This document shows positions 34,033 through 43,190 of a stretch of DNA of 64,000 nt, one piece after another. The first letter of the stretch is position 1. The number at the start of each line of letters is the position of its first letter. Below the pieces are notes generated by a model. That model searched no databases. It saw only the letters and a program-made list of their open reading frames with translations, and was not told where the DNA came from. A program made the position numbers and the translations under genes. Origin of the DNA: Streptomyces sp. ML-6 (lineage in GTDB: Bacteria; Actinomycetota; Actinomycetes; Streptomycetales; Streptomycetaceae); the NCBI RefSeq assembly GCF_030116705.1, contig NZ_JAOTIK010000001.1, forward strand, positions 1,364,001 to 1,428,000, in the 5' to 3' direction.

Positions 34033-34815
34033 GTGCCGCGCATGCTCGACGTCAGCGAGGACGTACGCGCCGAGATCGGCGATGCCGAAGCCGACCGGCT
34101 GCTCGTCGGCGACAACACCCCCGGCAGCTACGACTGCACCTCCTGCCGCACCCCGGGGGACTCCGAGCAGGAACGCACCAGCACGGTGCTGTTCGTCGGC
34201 GACGAGACCGCGGTGCTCGCCTTCGCCCACGCCAGCTGCATCCCCTCCCAGGTCGTCCAGGTCGCCGAGGAGCAGTTGCAGGGTGCCGTACGCAGCATCA
34301 CCGGCAACGAGGCCGAGCAGCCGCAGGACCTTCCCGCCGAGCAGGCCGTGCTCGGGATCACCAGCGGCCTCGTCCTGATCGACGACGAGCTCCACCCGGC
34401 CCTCGTCGTCGAGCCGACCGGCGCGATCGCCCGGCCGGGCACGGACGGCAGCCGGGGGGACGAGTTCCTCCAGCTGCTGCTGGAGCAGGGCTTCCACCCG
34501 GCCCCCCGGATGGACCGGGTCCCCGCCGTCCTGCACGGCTGGTCGATCCTGCTCGCCATGGGCAAGCTGCACGCCGTGCTCCAGCCGGGTCCCGACGGCG
34601 GCGCCCCGGTCGCCTGGTGGCAGGCGCACGCCCCGCTCCAGGTCACCGAGGGCTGGCGGACCGCGGCCAACAAGTCGCAGACCGTCCTCGTCTTCGCCGC
34701 CCCGGCGGGGGCGATCGGCCAGCAGCCCCGCGAGGACCTGCTGCGCGACGCGCTGGACAGGGCCGCGGCCGACGGGCTCCTGGTCGCCGCCGCGATGCCG
34801 CTGGCCGGGACCTGA
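34033..34815 (+). CDS. conserved actinobacterial protein of unknown function
   Basis: 260 residues from GTG 34033, chosen for GAGGAG seven bases upstream; GTG 33916 would add 39 residues. A CTSCRTPGDSEQERTSTVLF segment and a later HASCIPSQVV give a possible zinc-binding pair (CxxC plus C). The rest is a soluble alpha/beta protein with strong conservation-like composition. No named domain recognised. It is followed at 90 bases by a small Arg/Gly-rich ORF; they may share a transcript. Confidence 0.65.
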   Translation: MPRMLDVSEDVRAEIGDAEADRLLVGDNTPGSYDCTSCRTPGDSEQERTSTVLFVGDETAVLAFAHASCIPSQVVQVAEEQLQGAVRSITGNEAEQPQDLPAEQAVLGITSGLVLIDDELHPALVVEPTGAIARPGTDGSRGDEFLQLLLEQGFHPAPRMDRVPAVLHGWSILLAMGKLHAVLQPGPDGGAPVAWWQAHAPLQVTEGWRTAANKSQTVLVFAAPAGAIGQQPREDLLRDALDRAAADGLLVAAAMPLAGT

Positions 34816-34904
34816 TCGTGGCCGACCGGTCCTCGCGCCCGCGGCGAACCGCTATTTCTCCGCCGCGCCCGCATCCGACGGACCCCGGGGTCGTTGGCAC
34901 GTAC

Positions 34905-35300
34905 GTGCACTCATACGACTCCTCACACCAGCGCCCGAGCCCGGTCCCCGCCATGCGCCCCACGCGGGACCCCTCGGGTGGTCAGTCCCACACCCCGATC
35001 TACGACGCGCTGTACTCCGAGTACCGCCGCTCGTTCCGGGCGCTGCCGGGCGACCGGAGCGGCGAGGAGAATCTCGGCTTCAGGTCCTTCGGCAGCGGGC
35101 TCTTCGGCAGCCGTCTTCCGCCCGGCCCCCGTCCGGGCCACGCCCCGGGCTTCTCCACCGGGCTGTCCGCGACCGGCGGGACCACCGGGAACGGCGGTAC
35201 CGCCGGCACCCGTGGCGGCACCGGTTCCTGGCAGCGGGTGGGCCGTCACTCCGGACGCACCCAGCCGGCCGCGCTGCCGCCCGGCTCGCGAGGGACCTGA
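34905..35300 (+). CDS. small Gly/Arg-rich hypothetical protein
   Basis: 131 residues from GTG 34905. The middle (TPIYDALYSEYRRSFRALPG) is well-structured and looks conserved; both ends are disordered (GGTTGNGGTAGTRGGTGSW). No ribosome site is obvious. It ends just before a 42-base perfect palindrome shared with der. Function unknown; the coding call rests on GC-rich third positions and the compact central motif. Confidence 0.6.
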   Translation: MHSYDSSHQRPSPVPAMRPTRDPSGGQSHTPIYDALYSEYRRSFRALPGDRSGEENLGFRSFGSGLFGSRLPPGPRPGHAPGFSTGLSATGGTTGNGGTAGTRGGTGSWQRVGRHSGRTQPAALPPGSRGT

Positions 35301-35308
35301 CGTACGAG

Positions 35309-35350
35309 GGAGCCCCGGCCGGTCCCGGATCCGGGACCGGCCGGGGCTCC
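35309..35350. terminator. perfect 42-bp palindrome, bidirectional terminator
   Basis: Arms 35309-35329 and 35330-35350 match exactly. It lies between the convergent stops at 35300 and 35369. Confidence 0.85.
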
Positions 35351-35368
35351 GTCGTACGCCCGTGGCGG

Positions 35369-36838
35369 CTACTTGTTGCGGCCGCGCTTCTCGCGGACCC
35401 GCACCGAGATGTGGATCGGGGTGCCCTCGAAGCCGAACTCCTCGCGCAGCCGGCGCTCGACGAACCGGCGGTAGCCGTGCTCCAGGAAGCCCGAGGCGAA
35501 CAGCACGAAGCGCGGCGGCTTGGTGCCCGCCTGGGTGCCGAACAGGATGCGGGGCTGCTTGCCGCCGCGGATGGGGTGCGGGTGGGCGGCGACGATCTCG
35601 CCGAGGAAGGCGTTCAGCCGGCCGGTGGGGACGCGGGTCTCCCAGCCGGCGAGGGCCGTCTCGATCGCCGGGACCAGCTTCTCCATGTGGCGGCCGGTGA
35701 CGGCCGAGACGTTGACCCGCGGGGCCCAGGAGACCTGCGCGAGCTCCGTCTCGATCTCGCGCTCCAGGTAGTAGCGGCGCTCCTCGTCGAGGGTGTCCCA
35801 CTTGTTGTACGCGATCACCATGGCGCGCCCGGCCTCCACGGCCATGGTGATGATGCGCTGGTCCTGGACGCTGATGGACTCGCCGGCGTCGATCAGGACG
35901 ACGGCGACCTCGGCCTTCTCCACGGCGGCGGCGGTGCGCAGGGAGGCGTAGTAGTCCGCGCCCTCCTGGAGGTGGACGCGGCGGCGGATGCCGGCCGTGT
36001 CGATGAACTTCCAGGTGATGCCGCCGAGCTGGATCAGCTCGTCGACCGGGTCGCGGGTGGTGCCCGCCAGCTCGTTGACGACGACGCGGTCCTCGTTCGC
36101 CACCTTGTTCAGCAGCGAGGACTTGCCGACGTTCGGGCGGCCGATGAGCGCGATCCGGCGCGGTCCGCCGACCGGGGTGCCGAAGCGCTGCGCCGGGGCC
36201 TCGGGAAGCGCTTCGAGCACGGCGTCGAGCAGGTCGCCGGTGCCGCGGCCGTGCAGCGAGGAGACCGGGTGCGGCTCGCCGAGGCCGAGCGACCAGAGCG
36301 CGGCGGCGTCCGCCTCGCCGCTCTGCCCGTCGACCTTGTTGGCGCACAGCACGACGGGCTTGCCGGCCCGGCGCAGCAGCTTGACGACGGCCTCGTCGGT
36401 GTCGGTCGCGCCGACCGTCGAGTCGACCACGAAGACGACCGCGTCGGCGGCCTCGATGGCGTACTCGGCCTGGGCGGCGACGGAGGCGTCGATGCCCAGC
36501 ACGTCCTGCTCCCAGCCGCCGGTGTCGACGACCTTGAAGCGGCGGCCCGCCCACTCGGCCTCGTAGGTGACGCGGTCGCGGGTGACGCCGGGCTTGTCCT
36601 CGACGACCGCCTCGCGGCGGCCGATGATCCTGTTCACCAAGGTCGACTTGCCGACATTGGGTCGGCCGACGACGGCGAGCACGGGCAGCGGTCCGTGACC
36701 GGCCTCGCCGATCGCGCCCTCGACCTCCTCGAGGTCGAAGCCCTCCTCCGCGGCGAGCTCCATGAACTCCGCGTACTCGGCGTCGCCAAGCGCTCCGTGC
36801 TCGTGGTCCGAGCCGTCGGAGTGAATCTGGTCGTTCAT
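35369..36838 (-). CDS. der: ribosome biogenesis GTPase Der (EngA)
   Basis: 489 residues from ATG 36838 with AGAGGA upstream. Two tandem G domains each show GRPNVGKS (about residues 60 and 234) with matching DTGGW / DTAGIR switch-2 and NKVDG / NKWD G4 motifs, then a C-terminal KH-like domain ([14 protein letters not shown] segment, [17 protein letters not shown]). Der is needed for late assembly of the 50S ribosomal subunit. An acidic 45-residue N-terminal extension is normal in actinobacteria. It ends the aroH-tyrA-cmk-plsC-der group. Confidence 0.95.
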   Translation of the reverse strand: MNDQIHSDGSDHEHGALGDAEYAEFMELAAEEGFDLEEVEGAIGEAGHGPLPVLAVVGRPNVGKSTLVNRIIGRREAVVEDKPGVTRDRVTYEAEWAGRRFKVVDTGGWEQDVLGIDASVAAQAEYAIEAADAVVFVVDSTVGATDTDEAVVKLLRRAGKPVVLCANKVDGQSGEADAAALWSLGLGEPHPVSSLHGRGTGDLLDAVLEALPEAPAQRFGTPVGGPRRIALIGRPNVGKSSLLNKVANEDRVVVNELAGTTRDPVDELIQLGGITWKFIDTAGIRRRVHLQEGADYYASLRTAAAVEKAEVAVVLIDAGESISVQDQRIITMAVEAGRAMVIAYNKWDTLDEERRYYLEREIETELAQVSWAPRVNVSAVTGRHMEKLVPAIETALAGWETRVPTGRLNAFLGEIVAAHPHPIRGGKQPRILFGTQAGTKPPRFVLFASGFLEHGYRRFVERRLREEFGFEGTPIHISVRVREKRGRNK

Positions 36839-36902
36839 GAAGTCCGTTCCTCTTTGCATCATCGATGGGCCGCGATCACGCGGCCCACTACTCAAGTCTT
36901 AC

Positions 36903-37571
36903 TCAGCGCCCGGTGAAACGCCGGGCCTCGTCCAGGTGGGCGGTCAGCCGGGCCTGGATCCGCACGGTCGCCTCGTCCAGCGCCTTGCGCGTACGCCGAC
37001 CGCTGCCGCCCGCCCCCTCCTGTGCCTCGAAGGCCTCGCCGAAGACGACGTCGACCCGGCTGCGCAGCGGCGGCAGTGCCGATATCAACCGTCCGCGCCG
37101 CTCGGTGCTTCCCAGGACAGCCACGGGCACGATCGGAGCCCCGCTGCGCACCGCGAAGTACGCGAGCCCGGCGCGCAGGGAGGCGAAGTCGCCCTCGCCC
37201 CTGGTGCCCTCGGGGAAGATCCCGAGCGTCCCGCCCTCCTCCAGCACGCCCAGGGCCCGGGTGATGGCGGTGCGGTCGGCGGTCGTACGGTCCACCTTCA
37301 GCTGCCCGATCCCGCGGAGGAACGGGTCGAGCGGGCCGACGAACGCCTCCTTCTTGATCAGGAAGTGGACGGGCCGGGGCGCGGTGCCCATCAGCATCGG
37401 GCCGTCGATGTTGTGGGAGTGGTTCCCCGCGAGTATGACGGGTCCGGAGGCCGGCACCCGCCACGCCCCGAGGACGCGGGGCTTCCACAGCCCGTACATC
37501 AGCCCGATGCCGATCCCGCGTCCGACCGCGGCGCCGCGCAGTGAGGGCGAGCCCGTGGTGGCTCGGGTCAC
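36903..37571 (-). CDS. 1-acyl-sn-glycerol-3-phosphate acyltransferase (PlsC type)
   Basis: 222 residues from GTG 37571, overlapping the cmk stop as GTGA. Catalytic block NHSHNIDG supplies the HX4D motif (His-Asp), followed by FPEGTRGEG (acceptor phosphate binding) and APIVPVAVLGS. The N-terminus (GRGIGIGLMYGLWKPRVLG) may lie along the membrane. It transfers an acyl chain to lysophosphatidic acid in phospholipid synthesis. The coupling to cmk and der is conserved in Streptomyces as far as I know. Confidence 0.9.
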   Translation of the reverse strand: MTRATTGSPSLRGAAVGRGIGIGLMYGLWKPRVLGAWRVPASGPVILAGNHSHNIDGPMLMGTAPRPVHFLIKKEAFVGPLDPFLRGIGQLKVDRTTADRTAITRALGVLEEGGTLGIFPEGTRGEGDFASLRAGLAYFAVRSGAPIVPVAVLGSTERRGRLISALPPLRSRVDVVFGEAFEAQEGAGGSGRRTRKALDEATVRIQARLTAHLDEARRFTGR

Positions 37572-38257
37572 TTCGCGGCCCGCTTCTCCTCGACGAGGGT
37601 GACGACACACTCGATGACCTGCTGGAGGGTCAGCTCGGTGGTGTCCACCTCGACCGCGTCGTCCGCCTTGGCGAGCGGGGAGGTCTTGCGGCCGGAGTCG
37701 GCCGCGTCCCGCTTGATCAGCGCCTCCTTGGTGGCGGCGAGGTCGGAGCCCTTGATCTCCCCGCTGCGCCGGGCGGCGCGCGCCTCCGGGGAGGCGGTGA
37801 GGAAGATCTTCAGGTCGGCGTCGGGCAGCACGGTGGTGCCGATGTCCCGACCCTCGACCACTATGCCCCGGTCGGCCGCGGCGGCGATGGCGCGCTGGAG
37901 CTCGGTGATCCTGGTGCGCACCTCGGGGACCGCGCTGACGGCGCTGACCCTGGAGGTGACCTCCTGGGTGCGGATCGGGCCCGAGGCGTCCTCGCCGTCG
38001 ACGGTGATCGTCGGGGCGGCCGGGTCGGTGCCGGAGACGATGACCGGCTTGGCGGCGGCGGTCGCCACCTCCTTCGCGTCCTGCACGTCGATGCCGTTGT
38101 TCAGCATCCACCAGGTGATCGCCCGGTACTGGGCACCGGTGTCCAGGTAGCTCAGGCCGAGCTGGGCCGCGACGGCCTTGGACGTGCTCGACTTGCCGGT
38201 GCCGGAGGGCCCGTCGATGGCGACGATCACTGCGGCCGGGGCCGTACGGGTTTCCAC
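37568..38257 (-). CDS. cmk: cytidylate kinase
   Basis: 229 residues from GTG 38257; GTG 38269 is also possible because AGGAAG lies between. P-loop AIDGPSGTGKSSTSK, then YLDTGAQYRAITWWML, VVEGRDIGTTVLPDADLKIF and RRSGEIKGSDLAA show the CMP kinase fold with its extra NMP-binding insert. It phosphorylates CMP and dCMP with ATP. Length is normal. Confidence 0.93.
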   Translation of the reverse strand: METRTAPAAVIVAIDGPSGTGKSSTSKAVAAQLGLSYLDTGAQYRAITWWMLNNGIDVQDAKEVATAAAKPVIVSGTDPAAPTITVDGEDASGPIRTQEVTSRVSAVSAVPEVRTRITELQRAIAAAADRGIVVEGRDIGTTVLPDADLKIFLTASPEARAARRSGEIKGSDLAATKEALIKRDAADSGRKTSPLAKADDAVEVDTTELTLQQVIECVVTLVEEKRAAK

Positions 38258-38400
38258 GGTGGTGGACACCTTCCTGGTACACGGGTGCGGGCGGGAGGAG
38301 GGGGGCGCGCGTGAATCCGCCCCGCACAAGGTTACCGAGTGTCGGGGCGGGGCCCCGCACCCCTGTGGACAACGCCCTCCCGCCCCCGTCCGTCCCGGGC

Positions 38401-39486
38401 CTACTGCCGTATCGACCAGCCCCGCTCACGCAGCGCCGCGCTCAGCCCGGGGGCCGCGCTCGGCTCGACCATCAGCTGGACCAGACCCGCCTGCTGTCCG
38501 GTGGCGTGCTCGATGCGGACGTCCTCGACGTTGACCCCGATCCGTTCCGCGTCGGCGAAGATCCTGGCCAGCTCGCCCGGCCGGTCGCTGATGAGCACGG
38601 ACACGATCTCGTACGCGGCGGGTGCGGTGCCGTGCTTGCCCGGCACCCTGACCTGGCCCGCGTTGCCGCGGCGCAGGACGTCCTCGATGCCCTCGGCGCC
38701 CTTCCGGCGCTCGTCGCCGTCACCGGACGCGAGGCCGCGCAGCGCCCGTACCGTCTCGTCCAGGTCGGCGGCGACCCCGGCCAGCACGTCGGCGACCGGG
38801 CCGGGGTTGGCGGAGAGGATCTCCACCCACATCCGGGGGTCGGAGGCGGCGATCCGAGTGACGTCCCTGATGCCCTGGCCGCAGAGGCGCACGGCGGACT
38901 CCTCGGCCTCCTCCAGCCGGGCGGCGACCATCGACGAGATCAGCTGCGGGGTGTGCGAGACCAGGGCGACGGCGCGGTCGTGGGCGTCGGCGTCCATCAC
39001 GACCGGTACGGCCCGGCAGAGGGCGACCAGCTCCAGGGCGAGGTTGAGGACCTCGGTGTCGGTGTCCCGGGTCGGGGTGAGGACCCAGGGACGGCCCTCG
39101 AACAGGTCCGCGGTGGCGGCGAGGGGGCCGGACCGCTCCTTGCCCGCCATGGGGTGCGTACCGATGTAGGGCGTGAGGTCGAGGCCGAGGGCCTCCAGCT
39201 CGCGGCGCGGTCCACCCTTGACGCTGGCGACGTCGAGGTAGCCGCGCGCGACGCCGTCCCGCATGGCGGCGGCCAGGACCGGGGCCACGTGGGCGGGCGG
39301 CACGGCGACGACCGCCAGGTCGACGCGGCCCTCGGGGGCCTCGTCCGTACCCGCGCCGAGCGCGGCCGCGGTGCGGGCCGATCCGGGGTCGTGGTCGGTC
39401 AGGTGGACCTGGATCCCGCGCCCGGCGAGGGCGAGCGCTGCGGAGGTGCCGACCAGGCCCGTTCCGATGACGAGGGCGGTTCTCAC
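38401..39486 (-). CDS. tyrA: prephenate dehydrogenase (with ACT domain)
   Basis: 361 residues from GTG 39486, overlapping the aroH stop (GTGA). Rossmann motif VIGTGLVGTSAALALAG, then DVASVKG, GTHPMAGKERSG (substrate-binding His) and SHTPQLIS. The last 75 residues (VSVLISDRPGELARIFADAE) form an ACT domain likely to sense tyrosine. It converts prephenate to 4-hydroxyphenylpyruvate. The coupling to chorismate mutase makes chorismate-to-tyrosine flux a two-gene unit. Confidence 0.95.
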   Translation of the reverse strand: MRTALVIGTGLVGTSAALALAGRGIQVHLTDHDPGSARTAAALGAGTDEAPEGRVDLAVVAVPPAHVAPVLAAAMRDGVARGYLDVASVKGGPRRELEALGLDLTPYIGTHPMAGKERSGPLAATADLFEGRPWVLTPTRDTDTEVLNLALELVALCRAVPVVMDADAHDRAVALVSHTPQLISSMVAARLEEAEESAVRLCGQGIRDVTRIAASDPRMWVEILSANPGPVADVLAGVAADLDETVRALRGLASGDGDERRKGAEGIEDVLRRGNAGQVRVPGKHGTAPAAYEIVSVLISDRPGELARIFADAERIGVNVEDVRIEHATGQQAGLVQLMVEPSAAPGLSAALRERGWSIRQ

Positions 39487-39845
39487 TGGGCGATGTCCTT
39501 GCGGAGTGCGGCGGTGGCGCCGAGGTACACGTGTGCGATCTCGGACTTGGAAAGGTACGTCTCCACGTGGGCCAGGACGCGCACCACCCGGGGCATGGCC
39601 CCCGTGATGTCCAGTTCCTGGGCGCAGATCAGCGGTACGTCGACGATACCCAGCCCGCGGGCGGCGGCGGCCGGGAAATCGCTGTGCAGGTCGGGGGTGG
39701 CGGTGAACCAGACGCTGATGAGGTCGTCCGCGACGAATCCGTTGCGTTCGAGGACGGCGGTGAGCAGGGCCCCGACCCGCTCCTCCATGTGCCCGGCCTC
39801 GTCCCGTTCCAGTTGGACGGCTCCGCGGACCGCTCGTACCGCCAC
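39483..39845 (-). CDS. aroH: chorismate mutase, AroH class
   Basis: 120 residues from GTG 39845, with GAGGAG six bases upstream. The AroH-type beta-barrel monomer shows VRAVRGAVQLERDEAGHMEE, a late SVWFTATPDLHSDFPA and RVVRVLAHVETYLSKSE, with the active-site Arg and Glu residues of the Bacillus-type enzyme. It converts chorismate to prephenate, the substrate of TyrA encoded next. Confidence 0.93.
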   Translation of the reverse strand: MAVRAVRGAVQLERDEAGHMEERVGALLTAVLERNGFVADDLISVWFTATPDLHSDFPAAAARGLGIVDVPLICAQELDITGAMPRVVRVLAHVETYLSKSEIAHVYLGATAALRKDIAQ

Positions 39846-40001
39846 GTCGTGCTCCTCGGTTCCCTCGTGCGTGTCACGCCTGCTGTCCGCCCGCGCGACC
39901 CCTGCCCGGTCAGCCTAGAGGGGCGGCGGGGCCCTCGGCCCCGGGTGCTCTCCCAGTGAGACGGGCCGTGCGTCCTGCCGCCCCTCGCGGGCGGGGCCGG
40001 G

Positions 40002-40451
40002 TCAGAGTCGCTGCTCGCGGACCAGGTCCTCGATGGAGCGGCCTTCCGGCACCTCCCCCGACGGAGTCAATTTGTCGACGGCCGTCGGCAGCGACCGGGC
40101 GATCTCGTCGGCCGCCTCCTCCGTGGACACCCCGGCCTCCCGGGCGACCTGCCGCAGGGTCTCGTCCGGCAGCGCCTCGGCGATCTGGGCGCCGCTGACC
40201 GGCTGGTTCGCGCCGGTGCCGACCCAGGACTGGGCCTGGTCGACCAGGCCGGACCGGGTGAGCATGCCGATCAGCCCTTCGAGCACGCTGCCGCCGCCCT
40301 GGCCGCCCTGGCCCCCTTGGCCGCCCTGGCCGCCGGCGAGCGCGCCCAGCAGGGCGCCCAGGACGTTCCCCGCGCCGCCGGAGCCGCCGCCCTGTCCGCT
40401 GCCGCCGCCCAACAGTCCGCCCAGCAGGCTGCCGAGGTCGTTTCCCGCCAT
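40002..40451 (-). CDS. YidB-like / DUF937 family protein
   Basis: 149 residues from ATG 40451 (GAAAGGG upstream). The N-terminus is Gly-rich with repeats (LGSLLGGLLGGGSGQGGGSG, GGQGGQGGQGGQGGG). The C-terminal domain (LIGMLTRSGLVDQAQSWVGT, then GANQPVSGAQIAEAL) is the DUF937 fold, of unknown function. The Gly repeats are encoded by 9-base tandem units around 40300-40330. Stands alone. Confidence 0.78.
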   Translation of the reverse strand: MAGNDLGSLLGGLLGGGSGQGGGSGGAGNVLGALLGALAGGQGGQGGQGGQGGGSVLEGLIGMLTRSGLVDQAQSWVGTGANQPVSGAQIAEALPDETLRQVAREAGVSTEEAADEIARSLPTAVDKLTPSGEVPEGRSIEDLVREQRL

Positions 40452-40595
40452 GGTTCCGCCCTTTCGGAGGGGATGATTTATCGACAATGTCGACCAGAAC
40501 CGGGGCTTCTGCCACTCGGGCGGCGCGGCTCCCGCGGCCGTGCGCACCGGGAAACTCCCGGCGCGGCGCGCCTCCTCCCCCGTACCCTCGCCCGC

Positions 40596-41306
40596 ATGAT
40601 CACCCCTGACCCCGAGGCCCTCGTACGCGACCACACGGTCTACTCCTGTGTGATGGGCTCACGCGCCTTCGGGCTCGCCACGGAGGGCAGCGACACCGAC
40701 CTGCGCGGGGTCTTCCTCGCGCCGACCCCGCTGTTCTGGCGGTTCGACAAGCCGCCGACGCATGTCGAGGGACCGGCGCCGGAACAGTTCTCCTGGGAGC
40801 TGGAGCGCTTCTGCGAACTGGCCCTGCGCGCCAACCCCAACGTGCTGGAGTGCCTGCACTCGCCGCTGGTGGAGCAGGTCGACGCCGTGGGCCGCGAGCT
40901 CCTCTCGCTGCGCGAGGCGTTCCTCTCCCGGCTGGTCCATCAAAGCTTCGTGCGCTACGCGGTGGGCCAGCGCAGGAAGCTGGAGGCGGACGTCCGGCAG
41001 CACGGGGCCCCGCGCTGGAAGCACGCCATGCACCTGCTGCGGCTGCTGGCGAGCGTCCGGGACCTGCTGCGCACGGGCGAGCTCACGGTCGAGGTGGGCC
41101 CGGCCCGGGAGGAGCTGCTGGCGGTGAAGCGGGGCGAGGTGCCCTGGGCGGAGGTGGAACGCCGCATGAACCGCCTGGCCGAGGAGAGCGACGGGGCGCT
41201 GCCGGGCTCGCCCCTGCCGCCCGGACCGGACCGGGCCCGGGTGGAGGACTTCCTGGTCCGTACCCGCCGGGCCTCCGCGTCCTGGCCCGGCGGGGGCCCG
41301 GCATGA
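40596..41306 (+). CDS. nucleotidyltransferase-fold protein (COG3541 type)
   Basis: 236 residues from ATG 40596; no ribosome site is visible. The nucleotidyltransferase motif is VMGSRAFGLATEGSDTDLRG (GS-x-D-x-D with the metal aspartates), followed by a helical domain (EQFSWELERFCELALRANPN, VLECLHSPLVEQ). This family contains putative nucleotidyltransferases of unknown target (RNA or protein end-modifiers). A relative is encoded on the opposite strand at 41376-42164, so the two face each other tail to tail. Confidence 0.83.
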   Translation: MITPDPEALVRDHTVYSCVMGSRAFGLATEGSDTDLRGVFLAPTPLFWRFDKPPTHVEGPAPEQFSWELERFCELALRANPNVLECLHSPLVEQVDAVGRELLSLREAFLSRLVHQSFVRYAVGQRRKLEADVRQHGAPRWKHAMHLLRLLASVRDLLRTGELTVEVGPAREELLAVKRGEVPWAEVERRMNRLAEESDGALPGSPLPPGPDRARVEDFLVRTRRASASWPGGGPA

Positions 41307-41375
41307 GGGCCGGCGGGAACACACGCGGGGGCCCGGCAGGGGGAACCGCCTCGTGGGGCCCGGCGGGTACTGCGA

Positions 41376-42164
41376 CTACGGCGTCCGCCCCGCCTGCCGG
41401 ACGCGCACCACGAGGTCGTGCAGTGCGTCGAACCCGTCGGCCGCTCCGGGGAGCCGTGACGCCGCCTGCGCCTCGTCGAGCACCGCGTGCAGCGCCTCGA
41501 CCTCCCGGGCCACCTCCGTGCCGTCCACGCCCTCCGCTCCCCCGTGCTCGGCCCCGGCCTTGGCCACGATCAGCTCGGGCAGCCGGGCCGGGGCCGCCAC
41601 CTCCCCGAGGAGCGTCGGCAGATGGGCCAGCACCTCGCCGCTGCGCATCAGGTGGATGCCGGTGAGCAGCGCCCGGAACGTGTACAGCAGCGGTTTCAGC
41701 TCGCCGGTCTTCTCGAAGAGCCGCCACTGGGTGGTGGCGAATCCCCGGTAGTGGTGGGCGTGGTGACGGGTGAGCACCTTGGGGGCCAGGGCCACCAGCT
41801 CCGCGTGCGGCTCGCTGGTGTGCACGACGAGCGGGGAGAGCAGCTGCTCCAGCACGTAGCCGTTGGGCTTCAGCATCAGCTGGACGAACTTCCGCAGGTC
41901 GTGGGTGACGAGATCCATCTCGACCCCACCCCGGTCCCACATCCGCGAGCGGGTCTCCTCGGGCCTGCGCAGCCCGAGGAGGTCCTCCGCGGGCAGGAGA
42001 TGGACCCCCCGGAGGTCCACGTCCGAGTCCCGGGACGGGAACCCGTAGAGATGCGCCCCGGAGACCGTGGCGAACAGCAGCGGGTGGTGTTCCCCGGCGA
42101 GGACCGGCCCGAAGTCCGTGACCGGCAGCCCGGCCTCCTGGAGGGGCATCGTTTCCGTACGCAT
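41376..42164 (-). CDS. nucleotidyltransferase-fold protein (COG3541 type), second copy
   Basis: 262 residues from ATG 42164, three bases after the ADP-ribosylglycohydrolase stop. Motif FATVSGAHLYGFPSRDSDVD carries the catalytic GS/GA-x-D-x-D, followed by YVLEQLLSPLVVHTSEPHAE, parallel to VLECLHSPLVEQ in the facing gene. It is the last gene of the pnuC-nadR-nrtR-like operon. Being linked to NAD salvage and ADP-ribose hydrolysis suggests a nucleotide-transfer reaction on a nucleic acid or protein; this is inference. Confidence 0.83.
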   Translation of the reverse strand: MRTETMPLQEAGLPVTDFGPVLAGEHHPLLFATVSGAHLYGFPSRDSDVDLRGVHLLPAEDLLGLRRPEETRSRMWDRGGVEMDLVTHDLRKFVQLMLKPNGYVLEQLLSPLVVHTSEPHAELVALAPKVLTRHHAHHYRGFATTQWRLFEKTGELKPLLYTFRALLTGIHLMRSGEVLAHLPTLLGEVAAPARLPELIVAKAGAEHGGAEGVDGTEVAREVEALHAVLDEAQAASRLPGAADGFDALHDLVVRVRQAGRTP

Positions 42165-42167
42165 GGC

Positions 42168-43190
42168 TCAAGAATCCCAGAGCGCCCCCAGCGCCAGCAG
42201 GTCGCTCCGGTACTCGATCCGCTCCGACCACTCCTTGGGCCAGGCCCCCGCCCCCAGGTGCGCCCCGGCGAACGCCCCGGTCAGGCAGGCCAGGGAGTCC
42301 GAGTCGCCCCGGGTGCAGGCGGCGCGGCGGAGGGCGGTGACGGGGTCCTCGGGGAAGAGGAGGAAGCAGTGCAGGGCGGTGGCGAGGGCCTCCTCCGCGA
42401 TCCAGCCGTCGCCGGTCCGCTCGCAGGGGTCGGTCTCCGGGGAGGGGTCGCGCAGGGCGTCCTGGACCCGGGCCAGGACGGCGAGGCACTCCTCCCAGCC
42501 GCGCCGGATGTACAGCTCGGGCGAGGCGTCGCCCGCGTACCGCCAGAGGTCGCCGAGCCAGCGCGTGAGGTAGCGGCCGCTGTTCTCGTACGCGTAGCTG
42601 CGCAGCTGCCCAATCAGTCCCATCGGCTCCACCCCCTGGGCCAGCAGGTGCACCGCGCGGGCCGTCAGGTCGGACGCGGCGAGCGCGGTGGGGTGGCCGT
42701 GGGTGAGGGCGGCCTGCAACTGGGCGGCGCCGGAGCGCTGTTCGTCGCTCAGGCCGGGCGCGAGTCCGATCGGCGCGACCCGCATGTTGGCGCCGCAGCC
42801 CTTGGAACCGGTCCGGCTGGCCTCCTGCCAGGGCCGGTCGCTGTCGAGCAGGCGGCAGGCGGTCATGCAGGTGCGGCCGGGGGCGCGGTTGTTGTCGGGC
42901 GAGTGGTACCAGTCGACGAACTCCTCGCGCACCGGCCGGGCCAGCCGCAGCGGAGTGAGCAGCCCGCGGTCCATGGCGGTGCGCAGGCCCCGCCCCAGGG
43001 CCAGGGTCATCTGGGTGTCGTCGGTGACGATCGCGGGCTTCGGCAGCCCCATCCCGCGCCACGGACCGCACTTGGCGAGGATCGAGGGCACGTTGTTGAA
43101 CTCGGTCGGGAAGCCCAGGGCGTCGCCGAGCGCGAGCCCGGTCAGCGCGCCGGTGGCGGCCTGCTTGGTGATGGTCCTGGTCACGATCAC
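42168..43190 (-). CDS. ADP-ribosylglycohydrolase family protein (DraG/ARH type)
   Basis: 340 residues from GTG 43190 (GGAAGGAAG upstream), overlapping the previous stop as GTGA. The family signatures are GALTGLALGDALGFPTEF, TDDTQMTLALGRGL (metal-binding TDDTQ) and GDSDSLACLTGAFAGAHLG (GDxDSxA), so the two-magnesium active site looks complete. Enzymes of this type remove ADP-ribose from proteins or small molecules. Placement in an NAD-salvage operon suggests it recycles ADP-ribose units, perhaps countering an ADP-ribosyltransferase encoded elsewhere. Confidence 0.9.
   Translation of the reverse strand: MIVTRTITKQAATGALTGLALGDALGFPTEFNNVPSILAKCGPWRGMGLPKPAIVTDDTQMTLALGRGLRTAMDRGLLTPLRLARPVREEFVDWYHSPDNNRAPGRTCMTACRLLDSDRPWQEASRTGSKGCGANMRVAPIGLAPGLSDEQRSGAAQLQAALTHGHPTALAASDLTARAVHLLAQGVEPMGLIGQLRSYAYENSGRYLTRWLGDLWRYAGDASPELYIRRGWEECLAVLARVQDALRDPSPETDPCERTGDGWIAEEALATALHCFLLFPEDPVTALRRAACTRGDSDSLACLTGAFAGAHLGAGAWPKEWSERIEYRSDLLALGALWDS

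Noticed and set aside
40290..40335. Gly-repeat tandem array as a mobile or regulatory repeat
   Set aside because: It is part of the coding sequence of the YidB-like protein and encodes GGQ units.
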